Positions 1-8,398 of a stretch of 64,000 nucleotides of DNA are shown here, in pieces. Source of the DNA: an uncultured Lachnospiraceae bacterium (GTDB lineage Bacteria > Bacillota > Clostridia > Lachnospirales > Lachnospiraceae); contig CACXMK010000005.1 of NCBI GenBank assembly GCA_902768735.1, forward strand, positions 1-64,000. Reading direction: 5' to 3'. Numbering within the stretch: position 1 is the first letter of the stretch; every line of letters begins with the position of its first letter. The position numbers and the translations under genes were made by a program. A model generated the notes under the pieces. The model saw only the letters and a list, made by a program, of their open reading frames with translations. It did no database searches and was not told the DNA's origin.

Positions 1-1232
1 GTCTCGACCCCTTCGGTATAGGGGAACATATCCACCGGCACCGCTTTCTTCATCTCATATCCGCCCTCTGTCAAAACACCGAGGTCCCGCGCAAGCGTAT
101 CCGGCTCGCAGGAGACATAGACGATCTTTACGGGCTTGAGCGCCAGCACGGACGCAAGGAACTCCTCGCTCGCGCCGCTCCTGGGCGGGTCCATGAACAG
201 CACATCGAGCTTCTGTTCTTTGGCAGCCAGATCGCGCATGAATCTTCCCGCGTCGTTGCAAAAGACCTCGACATTCTGCGCGTTATTGCGCTTCGCGTTC
301 TCTTTCGCGTCGCTGACCGCCTCGGGGTTGAGTTCCACGCTGAGCACCTCCCGGCACCTGTCGGACGCGATGATACCGATCGTCCCAATGCCGCAGTAAG
401 CGTCGAGGATCCTCTCTTTTCCCGAGAACCCCGCGTAATCCAGGGCGATATTGTAGAGTTTTTCCGTCTGCAGGGCGTTGACCTGATAGAAGGAGCGCGA
501 GGAGATCCGAAACCGTTTTTTGCAGAGTTCATCCTCGATATACCCCGGGCCGGACAGGACTTTCTCGCGGTTCCCCAGGACCATTGTGGTCTGCTTGTCA
601 TTGATGTTCTGCACGACCGTCGTGATCTCCGGGTGGCGCTTTAACAGGGCGTTGACGAAGGTTTTCCCCGAAGGGAACGCCGCCTCCGCCGTGACCAGCG
701 TCACCATCACCTGCTTCGTGCTGCGCGCCGTGCGCACCTGTACATAGCGCAGAAAGCCCGTCTCCCTGTCCTCGTCGTAGACGCGGATCTTGAAGGACAG
801 CATGAGGTCATAGATCGTCTGGATGATCCTGTCCGCCTGCAGGTCTTCGAGCATGCAGGCCTTGACCGGCACGACTTCGTGCGTGCCCGCCTTATAGATG
901 CCGCAGACCGGCTTTCCCTTTTTATCCGGAGCGAACACGGATGTCACCTTATTTCTGTAGTGATCGGGGTTTTTCATGCGGATGATGGGATCCACGCGCC
1001 CGAAGCCTCCGATCAGCCCCTCCACGCGCTGCTGCTTCCTGTCAAGCTGCTCCGCGTAGGGAACGTCGATCATTGTGCAGCCGCCGCATTTCCCCGCCAC
1101 AGGGCACCTGGATCTCTTTTTCTCTGCGGGTCTTATGGTTTTCTGTTGACGCGCCCCTGCCCGTCCCGCTTCCCGCTGTCCCTGCAGTCTTCCCGCGGAC
1201 TGCCCTGCCGCTCTCTTTTTCTTCTCTGCCAT
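1..1232 (-). CDS. rlmD: 23S rRNA (uracil-5-)-methyltransferase RlmD/RumA family, 3' end cut by window
   Basis: SAM-dependent RNA m5U methyltransferase of the TrmA/RumA family. About 410 residues are visible; the C-terminus lies beyond base 1. The predicted [4Fe-4S] ligands are C43, C49 and C52 (CPVAGKCGGC) plus a later Cys in VKACMLED. The SAM region carries DAYCGIGTIG, followed by DPPRSGASEEF and the nucleophile motif YVSCEPDTLARD near the window edge. I read the frame by hand and it is open without a stop from the ATG at 1232. The N-terminal 40 residues are Lys/Arg/Gln-rich, a basic tail with no domain. The family contains paralogues for 23S U747/U1939 and tRNA, so the exact target base is not fixed. 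It follows dfx on the same strand after a terminator. Confidence 0.88.
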   Translation of the reverse strand, partial: MAEKKKRAAGQSAGRLQGQREAGRAGARQQKTIRPAEKKRSRCPVAGKCGGCTMIDVPYAEQLDRKQQRVEGLIGGFGRVDPIIRMKNPDHYRNKVTSVFAPDKKGKPVCGIYKAGTHEVVPVKACMLEDLQADRIIQTIYDLMLSFKIRVYDEDRETGFLRYVQVRTARSTKQVMVTLVTAEAAFPSGKTFVNALLKRHPEITTVVQNINDKQTTMVLGNREKVLSGPGYIEDELCKKRFRISSRSFYQVNALQTEKLYNIALDYAGFSGKERILDAYCGIGTIGIIASDRCREVLSVELNPEAVSDAKENAKRNNAQNVEVFCNDAGRFMRDLAAKEQKLDVLFMDPPRSGASEEFLASVLALKPVKIVYVSCEPDTLARDLGVLTEGGYEMKKAVPVDMFPYTEGVE

Positions 1233-1305
1233 GTCAGCTTTCCTTCCGTCTTGGCCTTATGTTCAGGCTTACCGTCCAGGCCTTTGCCTGATCATCAGAA
1301 TAAGA

Positions 1306-1327
1306 GGCCGGCGTCACTCCGCCGGCC
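1306..1327 (-). terminator. rho-independent terminator after dfx
   Basis: Perfect 8-bp stem (GGCCGGCG / CGCCGGCC) with a 6-nt loop, 32 bp past the dfx stop. The minus-strand tail is TCTTATTCT, a modest U-tract. It separates dfx from rlmD. Confidence 0.6.
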
Positions 1328-1359
1328 CCTTTTCACTTACACTCTGTAGCTATCGCGGA

Positions 1360-1728
1360 TCAGATCTCCGCTTTCCAGAATCCGTGCAGGTTGCAGTACT
1401 CATACGCAGCTACGGGATCTGCAGCCTTGAAGACAGCCTTGGGCTCCTGGCCGGGCTCAAGCTCCGCATACTGGAAGCCGCTCTTTGTCTCAAGGATGAT
1501 GAACTGGATGAAGTGTGCATCCACCATGGGATGTGCAACGGAACCGACCTGAACGGTCACGGTATCGCCATCAACAGTCACATAAGGAACGTGTTTCTCT
1601 CTCGCTGCATCTGTGGTGCCCGCTTCGATCTCTTTCATAGGCTCTCCGCAGCAGGAAGGATCGCAGCCCTTCTTGTTGATCTTAAGGACCATGCTTCCGC
1701 ACTTCTCACATTTAAAAAGTCTGACCAT
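1360..1728 (-). CDS. dfx: Desulfoferrodoxin (superoxide reductase)
   Basis: Reduces superoxide to peroxide in the cytoplasm of anaerobes without releasing oxygen. At 122 residues it has the normal two-domain length. The N-terminal desulforedoxin-type FeS4 site is C7, C10, C26 and C27, with an extra C22 between them. The C-terminal catalytic Fe site has all ligands: E44 and H46 (EKHVPYV), H66 and H72 (HPMVDAH), C112 and H115 (CNLHG). An AAGGGG ribosome binding site lies 5 nt before the ATG. It appears to be transcribed alone, between its own promoter and terminator. Its presence supports a strictly anaerobic host. Confidence 0.96.
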   Translation of the reverse strand: MVRLFKCEKCGSMVLKINKKGCDPSCCGEPMKEIEAGTTDAAREKHVPYVTVDGDTVTVQVGSVAHPMVDAHFIQFIILETKSGFQYAELEPGQEPKAVFKAADPVAAYEYCNLHGFWKAEI

Positions 1729-1786
1729 ACTAACCCCTTTCCGGCCTCATCGGCCACATAAGTTTTTGCTATTCATCTGTACCCTC

Positions 1787-1815
1787 ATTGTATCTCATTT
1801 ACCTTCAAAATGAAA
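1787..1815 (-). promoter_or_regulatory. putative sigma-A promoter of dfx
   Basis: The -10 is TACAAT (1787-1792) and a weak -35 TTTCAT lies 17 bp upstream (1810-1815). About 60 nt of leader follow before the dfx start. The -35 is poor, so confidence is low. Confidence 0.35.
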
Positions 1816-1858
1816 GCTGAATGCACATGCATTTTAGGCTCCGGATTCCTCATTTTCC

Positions 1859-4753
1859 TCACTCCCCGCCGAGCTCCTCCAGGTGTCTCCTGAGCGCTTC
1901 CGCCGTCTCTTCGCTCATCCCTGCCAAAACACCGCCCGGCCTCGTCTCCTCCCGCTTTACATAGTGTTCCCGCATGAGTCCCTTTGTGAGCACGAGCTCT
2001 TCCAGGAGGTTCTGCGCGGACATGCGGTAGGCGCCCGCTCCATAGATGATCACCTGCTCCACAGCGTCCGACGTGGCAACAGTGACCTTATATTTCTTCG
2101 AGAGCTCATGGGCCGCCTTTTCGATATAAAGGTCCGCCGTCTCCGCTTCCTTCGTGTAGATGACGTCGATCCCGCCGACACGGATCACCTCCCCGCGTCC
2201 GCCGCGTACCTTGTAGGCGTCGAAGACCAGGATCACGTGCTCCTTCCGAAAGCCCGCGAAGTCCACGAGCAGGTCGATCAGCTTATCCCTGGCCGCCATG
2301 ATATCCTTCAGGGCGAGCTCCCGCAGGTCCTCCCAGGCAAAAATGATGTTGTAGCCGTCGATCAGGAGATATTCCTTTTCCGGGGCCTTTTTCGGGGTGT
2401 GCGCTCTTTTGTCCGTCGGTTCCGCGCCGATCACGCGCGCCGCCTTTTTGTATTTTCCGTAGCCCTTTCCGGCTCTTCCCGAAGCTCCGGTGAAACCGCC
2501 GTCCGGATCCCCGTCCTCCCCGAACCTCTTCTTGATCGGTCCGTAGGTGCGCTCGAAGATGCGTCGAAGTTCGTCCTCCTCCGCAAAGAACTTCGCCTCC
2601 CGCTCGCTGAAGGAAGCGGGCTTCTCCTCTTTTTTGACCCCTGCGCGCAGGCCCGTTCTTCCGGCGCCTCCGTAGGAGAGATCTTCATCCGGCGCGCCTT
2701 CCCACTGATCACCCTCCCAGTAGACATCGTCATAGCCCAGTAGAGCCTTTCCGGTCCTTGGACCGTCAGACGGATCCCGCCAGCCGGAGTCCACGTGCAT
2801 CCTCTCCCTGACCTCGTACCAGGGAATGGGCGTGCCCGCCCCATGCGCGCAGAATACGGATCCCGTGGGATTGCGAAGGTCCAGCTCCGGGTCGTACCCC
2901 GATGCTTCGATGATCTCCTCCGCATTCACGCAGGGTGCATACCCCTTCAGCGTACAGGTGATCTGCCCCTCGCCGCGGGTGTAGGCTGCCAGCGACTCCG
3001 CGTAGTTGCCGATCTTCGAGACCGGTGCGCTGCCTGTGATCACGGAGCGGCCGTCCTCGAGGTCCGGCTGCGTAAAACTTGCCCCCATCTGCTGCAGGTC
3101 TGTCAGTGCCTTGCCGAGGGACTCCTGCGGGATCTCCAGCCGGAAGTTGAAGTAGGGCTCCAAAAGGACGCTCTCCGTCATCATCAGCCCCTGTCTTACA
3201 GCGCGATATGTAGCCTGCCTGAAATCGCCGCCTTCCGTGTGCTTTAAATGCGCCTTTCCTGTAAGGAGCGAGATCTTCATGTCCGTGATCTCCGCCCCAG
3301 TAAGTACTCCGCGGTGTCTCTTCTCCTCCAGATGCGTCATGATCAGTCGCTGCCAGTTGACTGCCAGGACATCCGACCTGCAGCGGTTCTCAAACACGAG
3401 GCCGCTCCCCGGCACGCCGGGCTCTAAAAGGAGATGTACTTCCGCGTAGTGGCGGAGCGGCTCGAAATGCCCGACGCCTTCCACCGTCCTTGCAATCGTC
3501 TCTTTGTAGATGATAGACGGGTCTCCGAACGTCACATGAAGCCCCAGTCTCTCCAGGATCACGCGCTGCAGGATCTCTTTCTGCACCTGTCCCATGATCT
3601 GGGCTGTGATCTCTTTTTTCTCCTCGTCATAATTCAGGTGAAGGGTCGGATCCTCTTCTTCCAAAATGGACAAGTTCCTATAAGCCTTGAACAGGTCCTC
3701 GCCGCGCGGAAGGATCACTTTGCAGCGGAGCACCGGCTGCAGCAGTTCCTCCTCGCCGCCGGATTCCGCGCCGATCCCCTGCCCAACGCGGGTCCTCGTA
3801 AGCCCTGTCACGGCGCACACTTCGCCCGCCTGTGCCTCCTGCCGGGGCTCAAATTTAGTCCCGGAATACAGGCGGATCTGCTCGATCTTCTCGGGATTCC
3901 CCTTGTCGTCCGTGCAGTCCGGCATCGGTGTTTTGACCTTAAGGCTTCCGCCGGTGAGCTTCATCCAGGTGAGCCTCGCGCCGCCGTCCCTCGTGATCTT
4001 GAAGACGCGGGCGCCGAACCCGTCGCCATACTGCGGAGGATCGATCATGAGGTCCAGCGCTTCCAGAAGTTCCGCCACGCCCTGCTCTCTGAGCGCCGCG
4101 CCAAAGAGGACCGGAAAGAGCTTACGCTCTGCCGTGAGCTTTCGGATCTCTGCGGGCCCGACCGGCTCTCCCTCCAGATAGCGGTTCAGAAGGTCGTCGT
4201 CACAGACCGCGATCTCCTCCTGCACATCCGGATCCTCCAGCTGCGCCATCAGGTCTCCGCCCCCCGGCATGACGTCAACACAGTGCGTTCCCAGCTCTTT
4301 TTTGACAGAGGCGAGCAGCGCTTCCCTGTCCGCGCCGTCCTGGTCCATCTTATTGACGAAGAGAAAGACGGGCACGCCATAGTGTTCGAGAAGCCTCCAA
4401 AGGACCCTCACCTGTCCGTTCACACCGTCCGCCGCGCTGATCACCAGCACTGCGCAGTCGAGGACGCCCAGCACGCGCTCCATCTCGGTCGAGAAGTCCG
4501 CGTGTCCCGGCGTATCCAGAAGGGTATAGTGCCTTGCGGCATCACCTCTCAAAGAGGTAAACCGCGCCTGTTTGGAAAAGATCGTGATGCCCCTCTCTTT
4601 TTCCATCTCATCGGTATCTAAAAACGCATTGCCGTGGTCGACGCGGCCGGCGCTGCGGACCGCGCCCGTCATGTGCAGGAGCGCCTCCGAGAGCGTCGTC
4701 TTGCCCGCGTCCACGTGCGCGAGTATTCCGAGAATTAGGTTTTGTTCCGTCAT
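1859..4753 (-). CDS. Tet(M)-like ribosome-associated GTPase fused to YacP/Rae1-type NYN domain
   Basis: 964 residues, against about 640 for Tet(M)/Tet(O). The first ~660 residues are an EF-G-like ribosomal protection factor: P-loop AHVDAGKTT (12-20), ERGITI, DTPGHADF and NKMD. A charged Gly-rich linker (~680-790) precedes a C-terminal NYN/PIN domain (~794-930), starting EYLLIDGYNII. Candidate acidic residues are D799, D845 (VFDAY), D874 (TADLY) and D896 (TSDA). In Bacillus, YacP (Rae1) is an mRNA endonuclease acting in the ribosomal A site, which is where Tet(M) also binds. I infer a ribosome-acting factor that may deliver a nuclease. I chose the ATG at 4753 because upstream codons overlap the promoter. 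It may or may not give tetracycline tolerance; the context is not mobile. Confidence 0.85.
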   Translation of the reverse strand: MTEQNLILGILAHVDAGKTTLSEALLHMTGAVRSAGRVDHGNAFLDTDEMEKERGITIFSKQARFTSLRGDAARHYTLLDTPGHADFSTEMERVLGVLDCAVLVISAADGVNGQVRVLWRLLEHYGVPVFLFVNKMDQDGADREALLASVKKELGTHCVDVMPGGGDLMAQLEDPDVQEEIAVCDDDLLNRYLEGEPVGPAEIRKLTAERKLFPVLFGAALREQGVAELLEALDLMIDPPQYGDGFGARVFKITRDGGARLTWMKLTGGSLKVKTPMPDCTDDKGNPEKIEQIRLYSGTKFEPRQEAQAGEVCAVTGLTRTRVGQGIGAESGGEEELLQPVLRCKVILPRGEDLFKAYRNLSILEEEDPTLHLNYDEEKKEITAQIMGQVQKEILQRVILERLGLHVTFGDPSIIYKETIARTVEGVGHFEPLRHYAEVHLLLEPGVPGSGLVFENRCRSDVLAVNWQRLIMTHLEEKRHRGVLTGAEITDMKISLLTGKAHLKHTEGGDFRQATYRAVRQGLMMTESVLLEPYFNFRLEIPQESLGKALTDLQQMGASFTQPDLEDGRSVITGSAPVSKIGNYAESLAAYTRGEGQITCTLKGYAPCVNAEEIIEASGYDPELDLRNPTGSVFCAHGAGTPIPWYEVRERMHVDSGWRDPSDGPRTGKALLGYDDVYWEGDQWEGAPDEDLSYGGAGRTGLRAGVKKEEKPASFSEREAKFFAEEDELRRIFERTYGPIKKRFGEDGDPDGGFTGASGRAGKGYGKYKKAARVIGAEPTDKRAHTPKKAPEKEYLLIDGYNIIFAWEDLRELALKDIMAARDKLIDLLVDFAGFRKEHVILVFDAYKVRGGRGEVIRVGGIDVIYTKEAETADLYIEKAAHELSKKYKVTVATSDAVEQVIIYGAGAYRMSAQNLLEELVLTKGLMREHYVKREETRPGGVLAGMSEETAEALRRHLEELGGE

Positions 4754-4798
4754 ATGATTCTCATTCACTTCCAACTGTTTCCTACTGCTATCCATTGG

Positions 4799-4827
4799 AT
4801 TATAACACACTCCCGCGCATAACAAGA
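4799..4827 (-). promoter_or_regulatory. extended -10 promoter of the GTPase-NYN gene
   Basis: A consensus TATAAT (4799-4804 read on minus) is preceded by TG one base upstream (TGTTATAAT), giving an extended -10. The -35 (TCTTGT, 17 bp away) is weak and overlaps the purC terminator. Transcription would start near 4790, which excludes start codons upstream of 4753. Confidence 0.55.
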
Positions 4828-4851
4828 GGGTGCTGCATGAGCAGCACCCTC
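4826..4851 (-). terminator. terminator after purC
   Basis: Perfect 10-bp stem (GAGGGTGCTG / CAGCACCCTC) with a 6-nt loop, 21 bp after the purC stop. The minus strand continues TTGTTAT. The plus strand continues GTTTTT, so it could act in both directions. Confidence 0.75.
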
Positions 4852-4871
4852 GTTTTTCAGATTGTATTCGA

Positions 4872-5741
4872 TCAGATCGTATCTCCGGTCAGCAGAGTAT
4901 ACGCCTCTTTGTACTTCTCGATGGTCTTGTCGATGACGTCCTGAGGAAGCAGATAGCCGCTGTCGGGATTGGCCTTAAGCCAGTCACGCACGAACTGCTT
5001 GTCAAAAGAGGGCTGACCGTGGCCGGGCTCATACCCTTTAAGGGGCCAGAAGCGGCTGCTGTCGGGTGTGAGCATCTCGTCGCCGAGGACTACGTTGCCA
5101 TTCTCGTCAAGGCCGAACTCGAACTTGGTGTCGGCGATGATGATGCCCTTGGTCAGCGCGTAATCAGCGCACTTCTTATACAGGGCGATCGTCGAATCGC
5201 GGATGATTTCCGCATACTCCAGGCCATGGCCGGGGAACTGCTTTTCAAGGACTTCGACGCTTCTCTCAAAGCTGATGTTCTCGTCGTGGTCGCCGATCTC
5301 CGCCTTCGTGCTGGGGGTGTAAATGGGCTCAGGGAGCTTATCGCACTCTTTAAGGCCTTCCGGAAGAGCGATCCCGCAGACGGTGCCGTTCTTCTTGTAG
5401 CTCTCCCAGCCGCTGCCGGTGATATAGCCGCGGACGATGCACTCGATGGGGAGCATAGTGAGCTTTCTGCAAAGCATGCTGTTGCCGTCAAAGCGCTCCT
5501 GGCGGAAGAATTCAGGCATATCGTTCACGTCGACGCTGATCATGTGGTTCGGGATGATGTCTTTTGTCAGATCAAACCAGAAACGGGACATCTGGGTCAA
5601 AACAGTGCCCTTCTTCACGATCTTGTTCTTCAAGATCACGTCAAACGCGGAGATCCTGTCGGTCGCCACCATGATGAGCTGATCGCCGATATCATAGATC
5701 TCACGTACCTTGCCTTCCTTGACGGGAGTATATTCCTGCAT
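4872..5741 (-). CDS. purC: Phosphoribosylaminoimidazole-succinocarboxamide synthase (SAICAR synthetase)
   Basis: Joins aspartate to CAIR with ATP in purine biosynthesis. 289 residues match the longer PurC form. The N-terminus [13 protein letters not shown] is the family nucleotide-binding signature, and [16 protein letters not shown] and [12 protein letters not shown] are further conserved blocks. The ATG at 5741 has AAAGGAGG 8 nt upstream. It stands alone, not in a pur operon, with its own promoter and terminator, and has a leader of roughly 95 nt. Confidence 0.97.
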   Translation of the reverse strand: MQEYTPVKEGKVREIYDIGDQLIMVATDRISAFDVILKNKIVKKGTVLTQMSRFWFDLTKDIIPNHMISVDVNDMPEFFRQERFDGNSMLCRKLTMLPIECIVRGYITGSGWESYKKNGTVCGIALPEGLKECDKLPEPIYTPSTKAEIGDHDENISFERSVEVLEKQFPGHGLEYAEIIRDSTIALYKKCADYALTKGIIIADTKFEFGLDENGNVVLGDEMLTPDSSRFWPLKGYEPGHGQPSFDKQFVRDWLKANPDSGYLLPQDVIDKTIEKYKEAYTLLTGDTI

Positions 5742-5843
5742 GCGTCGTTCCTCCTTTGATTAGCTTTCGCACAAACTGTCTCTTTGTGGTATTCTTCTCT
5801 TACATAGCCGGCCCATTGGGGTTTCCTAATGGGACACCTCTTT

Positions 5844-5871
5844 AGTATAATCGTTTTTAAATGTAAAACAA
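5844..5871 (-). promoter_or_regulatory. putative purC promoter and leader
   Basis: The -35 TTGTTT (5866-5871) and -10 TATACT (5844-5849) are 16 bp apart. The leader that follows contains a hairpin, CCCATT pairing with AATGGG (about 5812-5833). I could not match this leader to the purine, PRPP or ZTP riboswitch patterns I know. Confidence 0.5.
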
Positions 5872-5956
5872 TTCCCTTTATGCACAGAAATTGTCTTTTT
5901 ATGGGGTCTTTTCTGAGATTTTTACACGATTTTATGCGGCCCCTCCAGGAGTTTTC

Positions 5957-6517
5957 ATGGAATACGAACTGATCCGAAGCAAAAGAAAAACGCTCGCCGT
6001 CCAGATCACACCGGACGGCCGCGTCATCGTGCGCGCTCCTTTGCGTTACCCGCAGCGCGAGATCGACCGGTTCCTCAAGGAGAGAGCCGACTGGATCCGC
6101 GTGCACAGGGAGAGAGCGCTTAAGCGGCAGGCGCAGCAACAGGCTCATCCCGTGAACGCTCTTACGGATGAGCAGCTGCGGGATCTCAAGAGGCGCGCCC
6201 ATATTGCGATCCCTCCGCGCGTCGCGTACTTCGCCCCGCTTGTCGGCGTCACCTACGGAAAGATCACGATCCGCAGCCAGAAAACGCGCTGGGGAAGCTG
6301 CAGCTCCGCCGGCAACCTGAACTTTAACTGCCTGCTCCTGCTCGCGCCGCCCGAAGTACTGGATTACGTCGTCGTTCACGAGCTCTGCCACAGGAAGCAG
6401 ATGAACCACTCTGCCCTCTTCTGGTCGGAGGTCGGACGCATACTTCCCGGTTACAGGAGCAGCAAAAAGTGGCTCAGGGAGAACGGTCCGAGGCTGATGA
6501 TGCTGATCGGGAACTAA
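5957..6517 (+). CDS. YgjP-like (DUF45/SprT-type) zinc metallopeptidase domain protein
   Basis: 186 residues. The zinc site is visible: HELCH followed about 10 residues later by NHSALFW, as in the DUF45/YgjP family. RWGSCSSAGNLNFN is the other conserved family block. No signal peptide is seen, so it is likely cytoplasmic. The physiological substrate is unknown. An in-frame extension upstream exists, but AGGAG sits 5 nt before the ATG at 5957 and the extra residues do not resemble the family. It is a single plus-strand gene between minus-strand units and shares a bidirectional terminator with the flippase gene. Confidence 0.88.
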   Translation: MEYELIRSKRKTLAVQITPDGRVIVRAPLRYPQREIDRFLKERADWIRVHRERALKRQAQQQAHPVNALTDEQLRDLKRRAHIAIPPRVAYFAPLVGVTYGKITIRSQKTRWGSCSSAGNLNFNCLLLLAPPEVLDYVVVHELCHRKQMNHSALFWSEVGRILPGYRSSKKWLRENGPRLMMLIGN

Positions 6518-6563
6518 AAAAAGAGGCGGTCGGGACATATCGCGTCCCGTCCGTCTCTTTTTT
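6516..6563. terminator. bidirectional terminator
   Basis: An A-run, a long stem (GAGGCGG pairing CCGTCTC, and CGGGAC pairing GTCCCG) and a T-run lie between two convergent genes. U-tracts are present in both directions. Confidence 0.85.
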
Positions 6564-6570
6564 GACTTCT

Positions 6571-8247
6571 TCACATCCATCCGATCTTCTGCAAAAGCCT
6601 CAGGATCTTCGTCCCCTTCGGTGCCTGCAGGATGTCGTTCTTTTTCAGCCCCCCGACCCTTATCAGCACGAAGAAATACACGAAGATCGCTGTCACGATC
6701 GAGACCGCCGTCGCGATCAGGTTGACAAAATAGGGCCTGTCCGCCACCATCGTCCCGCCGCGGTAGAGCAGCTCGTACACAACTCTTGCGGCAGCGCCCA
6801 TTACCGCCGCCGCCACGACCGGCCGGCCGTAGACCCGATAGATCCGAAGGTGCATCCTCATATACTTGCAGATGAACCTGCTGTCGATGAGGAAGATCAG
6901 CACTGAATACAGGACGCTGCAGATCACGAGCGCGTGCACGCCGAGGTCCGTGGTCAGGATCAGGACGAACAGCACGACCGTCTGGATCGCCAGTGCGATG
7001 CCCGCGCTGACGAGCGGCATATTGATCCTGCCGATGGACTGCAGCACCGCGTTCATGATCGTTCCGACCGAGTAAAAGATGACAGTCACCGCAAGCTCCA
7101 TGAGAAGGAGCGATGCCGTATCCAGCGTGCCCCACTGCGGGAACAACAGCATCGTCACGGGCTTTGCGAGCACCATAAGCCCCACCGCGCAGGGCACCGC
7201 AATGATCAGTGTCATGCGGATCGCGTTCACGCTGCGCTTCCTCGTCTCCCTGATGTTCCCCTGCGCGAACGAAGTAGAAATATTGGGCAGGATCGCCGCC
7301 GCCACAGCCGTCGCGATCGAGATCGGGATGTTCGTAATGACGACTGCCTTGTTGGAAAACAGGCCGTACAGCGTTGTCGTCATGACTTCCTCCCAGTGCC
7401 GGGTCCCGATCATGATCTTCATAAAGATCGTCTGGTTCACGGAAGTCGTGAGGTTTAAGATAAAACTGCTCAGGATGAACGGCGTGATGACGAGGATCGT
7501 CTCCTTCATCAGCGGGCCGAACGCCTCCTCCTTGTGCTCTGTATCCCGCCTCACGCGCTTTAAGAAGAAGCCGCGGTGTTTGAAATACACAAATGTCATG
7601 AACACCAGCGCCACCAGGACGCCGCTTCCGGTTCCCAGCGCGCTTCCCATCGCTCCCCGGATCGCTTCCGGCGTCGCGCCCTGTCCAGCCGCCGCGCGCA
7701 TGAGCAGGACTGCTGCGCCGATACTCACGACCGCGTTCGCGATCTGCTCGAGGATCTGCGAGACCGAAGTCTGCAGCATCGACTGATTGGCCTGAAAATA
7801 GCCGCGCAGGACGCCCAGGATCCCGAACAGAAAGACCGTGGGAGCAAATACGCGAAGGACCGGCACACTGTTGGGCGGCACCAGTGCGCCCGCGCCAAAA
7901 TACAGAAGAAGGCTGCCTGCAATGCCCACCGCCAGTGCGTAGGCCATGGAGCAGTGAAACACCTTCTGCGCGTTCTTATAGTCCCCAACCGCCATCTTCT
8001 GGGCCATCTGCTTGGAGATCGCCGACGGCACACCGAAACTTGAGACCATCAGTACAATGGTATAGATATTGATGGCTGTTCCGTAGTAGCCGTTTCCCTC
8101 GTCGCCGATGATCGCTGTGAGTGGCGACCTGTAGAGAAGGCCGATGATACGGGACAGAATACTGGCAGCCGCCAGGATCCCGGCCTGCGCCACTACATTG
8201 CTTCCTCCGCCGAGTGCGTCTGATCTGTTCTTTTTATTCGAAGCCAT
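6571..8247 (-). CDS. Polysaccharide/lipid II flippase-like protein, SpoVB/MurJ (MOP) family
   Basis: A 558-residue integral membrane protein with about 14 predicted membrane segments after a short polar N-terminus. Features of the MviN/SpoVB branch are LSRIIGLLYR near residue 33, GNGYYG and VPSAISKQMAQK. It probably moves lipid-linked wall or polysaccharide precursors across the membrane. It could be a sporulation SpoVB, a housekeeping lipid II flippase or a capsule flippase; no neighbouring cluster decides this. AAAGGA precedes the ATG at 8247. Confidence 0.85.
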   Translation of the reverse strand: MASNKKNRSDALGGGSNVVAQAGILAAASILSRIIGLLYRSPLTAIIGDEGNGYYGTAINIYTIVLMVSSFGVPSAISKQMAQKMAVGDYKNAQKVFHCSMAYALAVGIAGSLLLYFGAGALVPPNSVPVLRVFAPTVFLFGILGVLRGYFQANQSMLQTSVSQILEQIANAVVSIGAAVLLMRAAAGQGATPEAIRGAMGSALGTGSGVLVALVFMTFVYFKHRGFFLKRVRRDTEHKEEAFGPLMKETILVITPFILSSFILNLTTSVNQTIFMKIMIGTRHWEEVMTTTLYGLFSNKAVVITNIPISIATAVAAAILPNISTSFAQGNIRETRKRSVNAIRMTLIIAVPCAVGLMVLAKPVTMLLFPQWGTLDTASLLLMELAVTVIFYSVGTIMNAVLQSIGRINMPLVSAGIALAIQTVVLFVLILTTDLGVHALVICSVLYSVLIFLIDSRFICKYMRMHLRIYRVYGRPVVAAAVMGAAARVVYELLYRGGTMVADRPYFVNLIATAVSIVTAIFVYFFVLIRVGGLKKNDILQAPKGTKILRLLQKIGWM

Positions 8248-8292
8248 ATCGGAATGTCCTTTTTGCGCACTGATTGCGCGTGATAAATAAAC

Positions 8293-8320
8293 GGGGTGGC
8301 GGGCTCTTGCCCGTCACCCC
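8293..8320 (-). terminator. terminator after glgA
   Basis: 12-bp GC-rich stem with one G-T pair and loop TCTT, followed on minus by GTTTATTTATC, 78 bp past the glgA stop. Confidence 0.8.
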
Positions 8321-8398
8321 ATTATAAATGGCATTGTAAAAACTTACAACAATCAGGAATTACCAGTCATGAACTGCCGGCCATTAACATCTGGCTGC

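Noticed and set aside
1859..4753. An acquired tetracycline-resistance determinant of the ordinary kind
   Set aside because: No transposon or conjugative genes flank it, composition matches the neighbours, and the C-terminal nuclease domain is not part of Tet(M)/Tet(O). Resistance activity is still possible.
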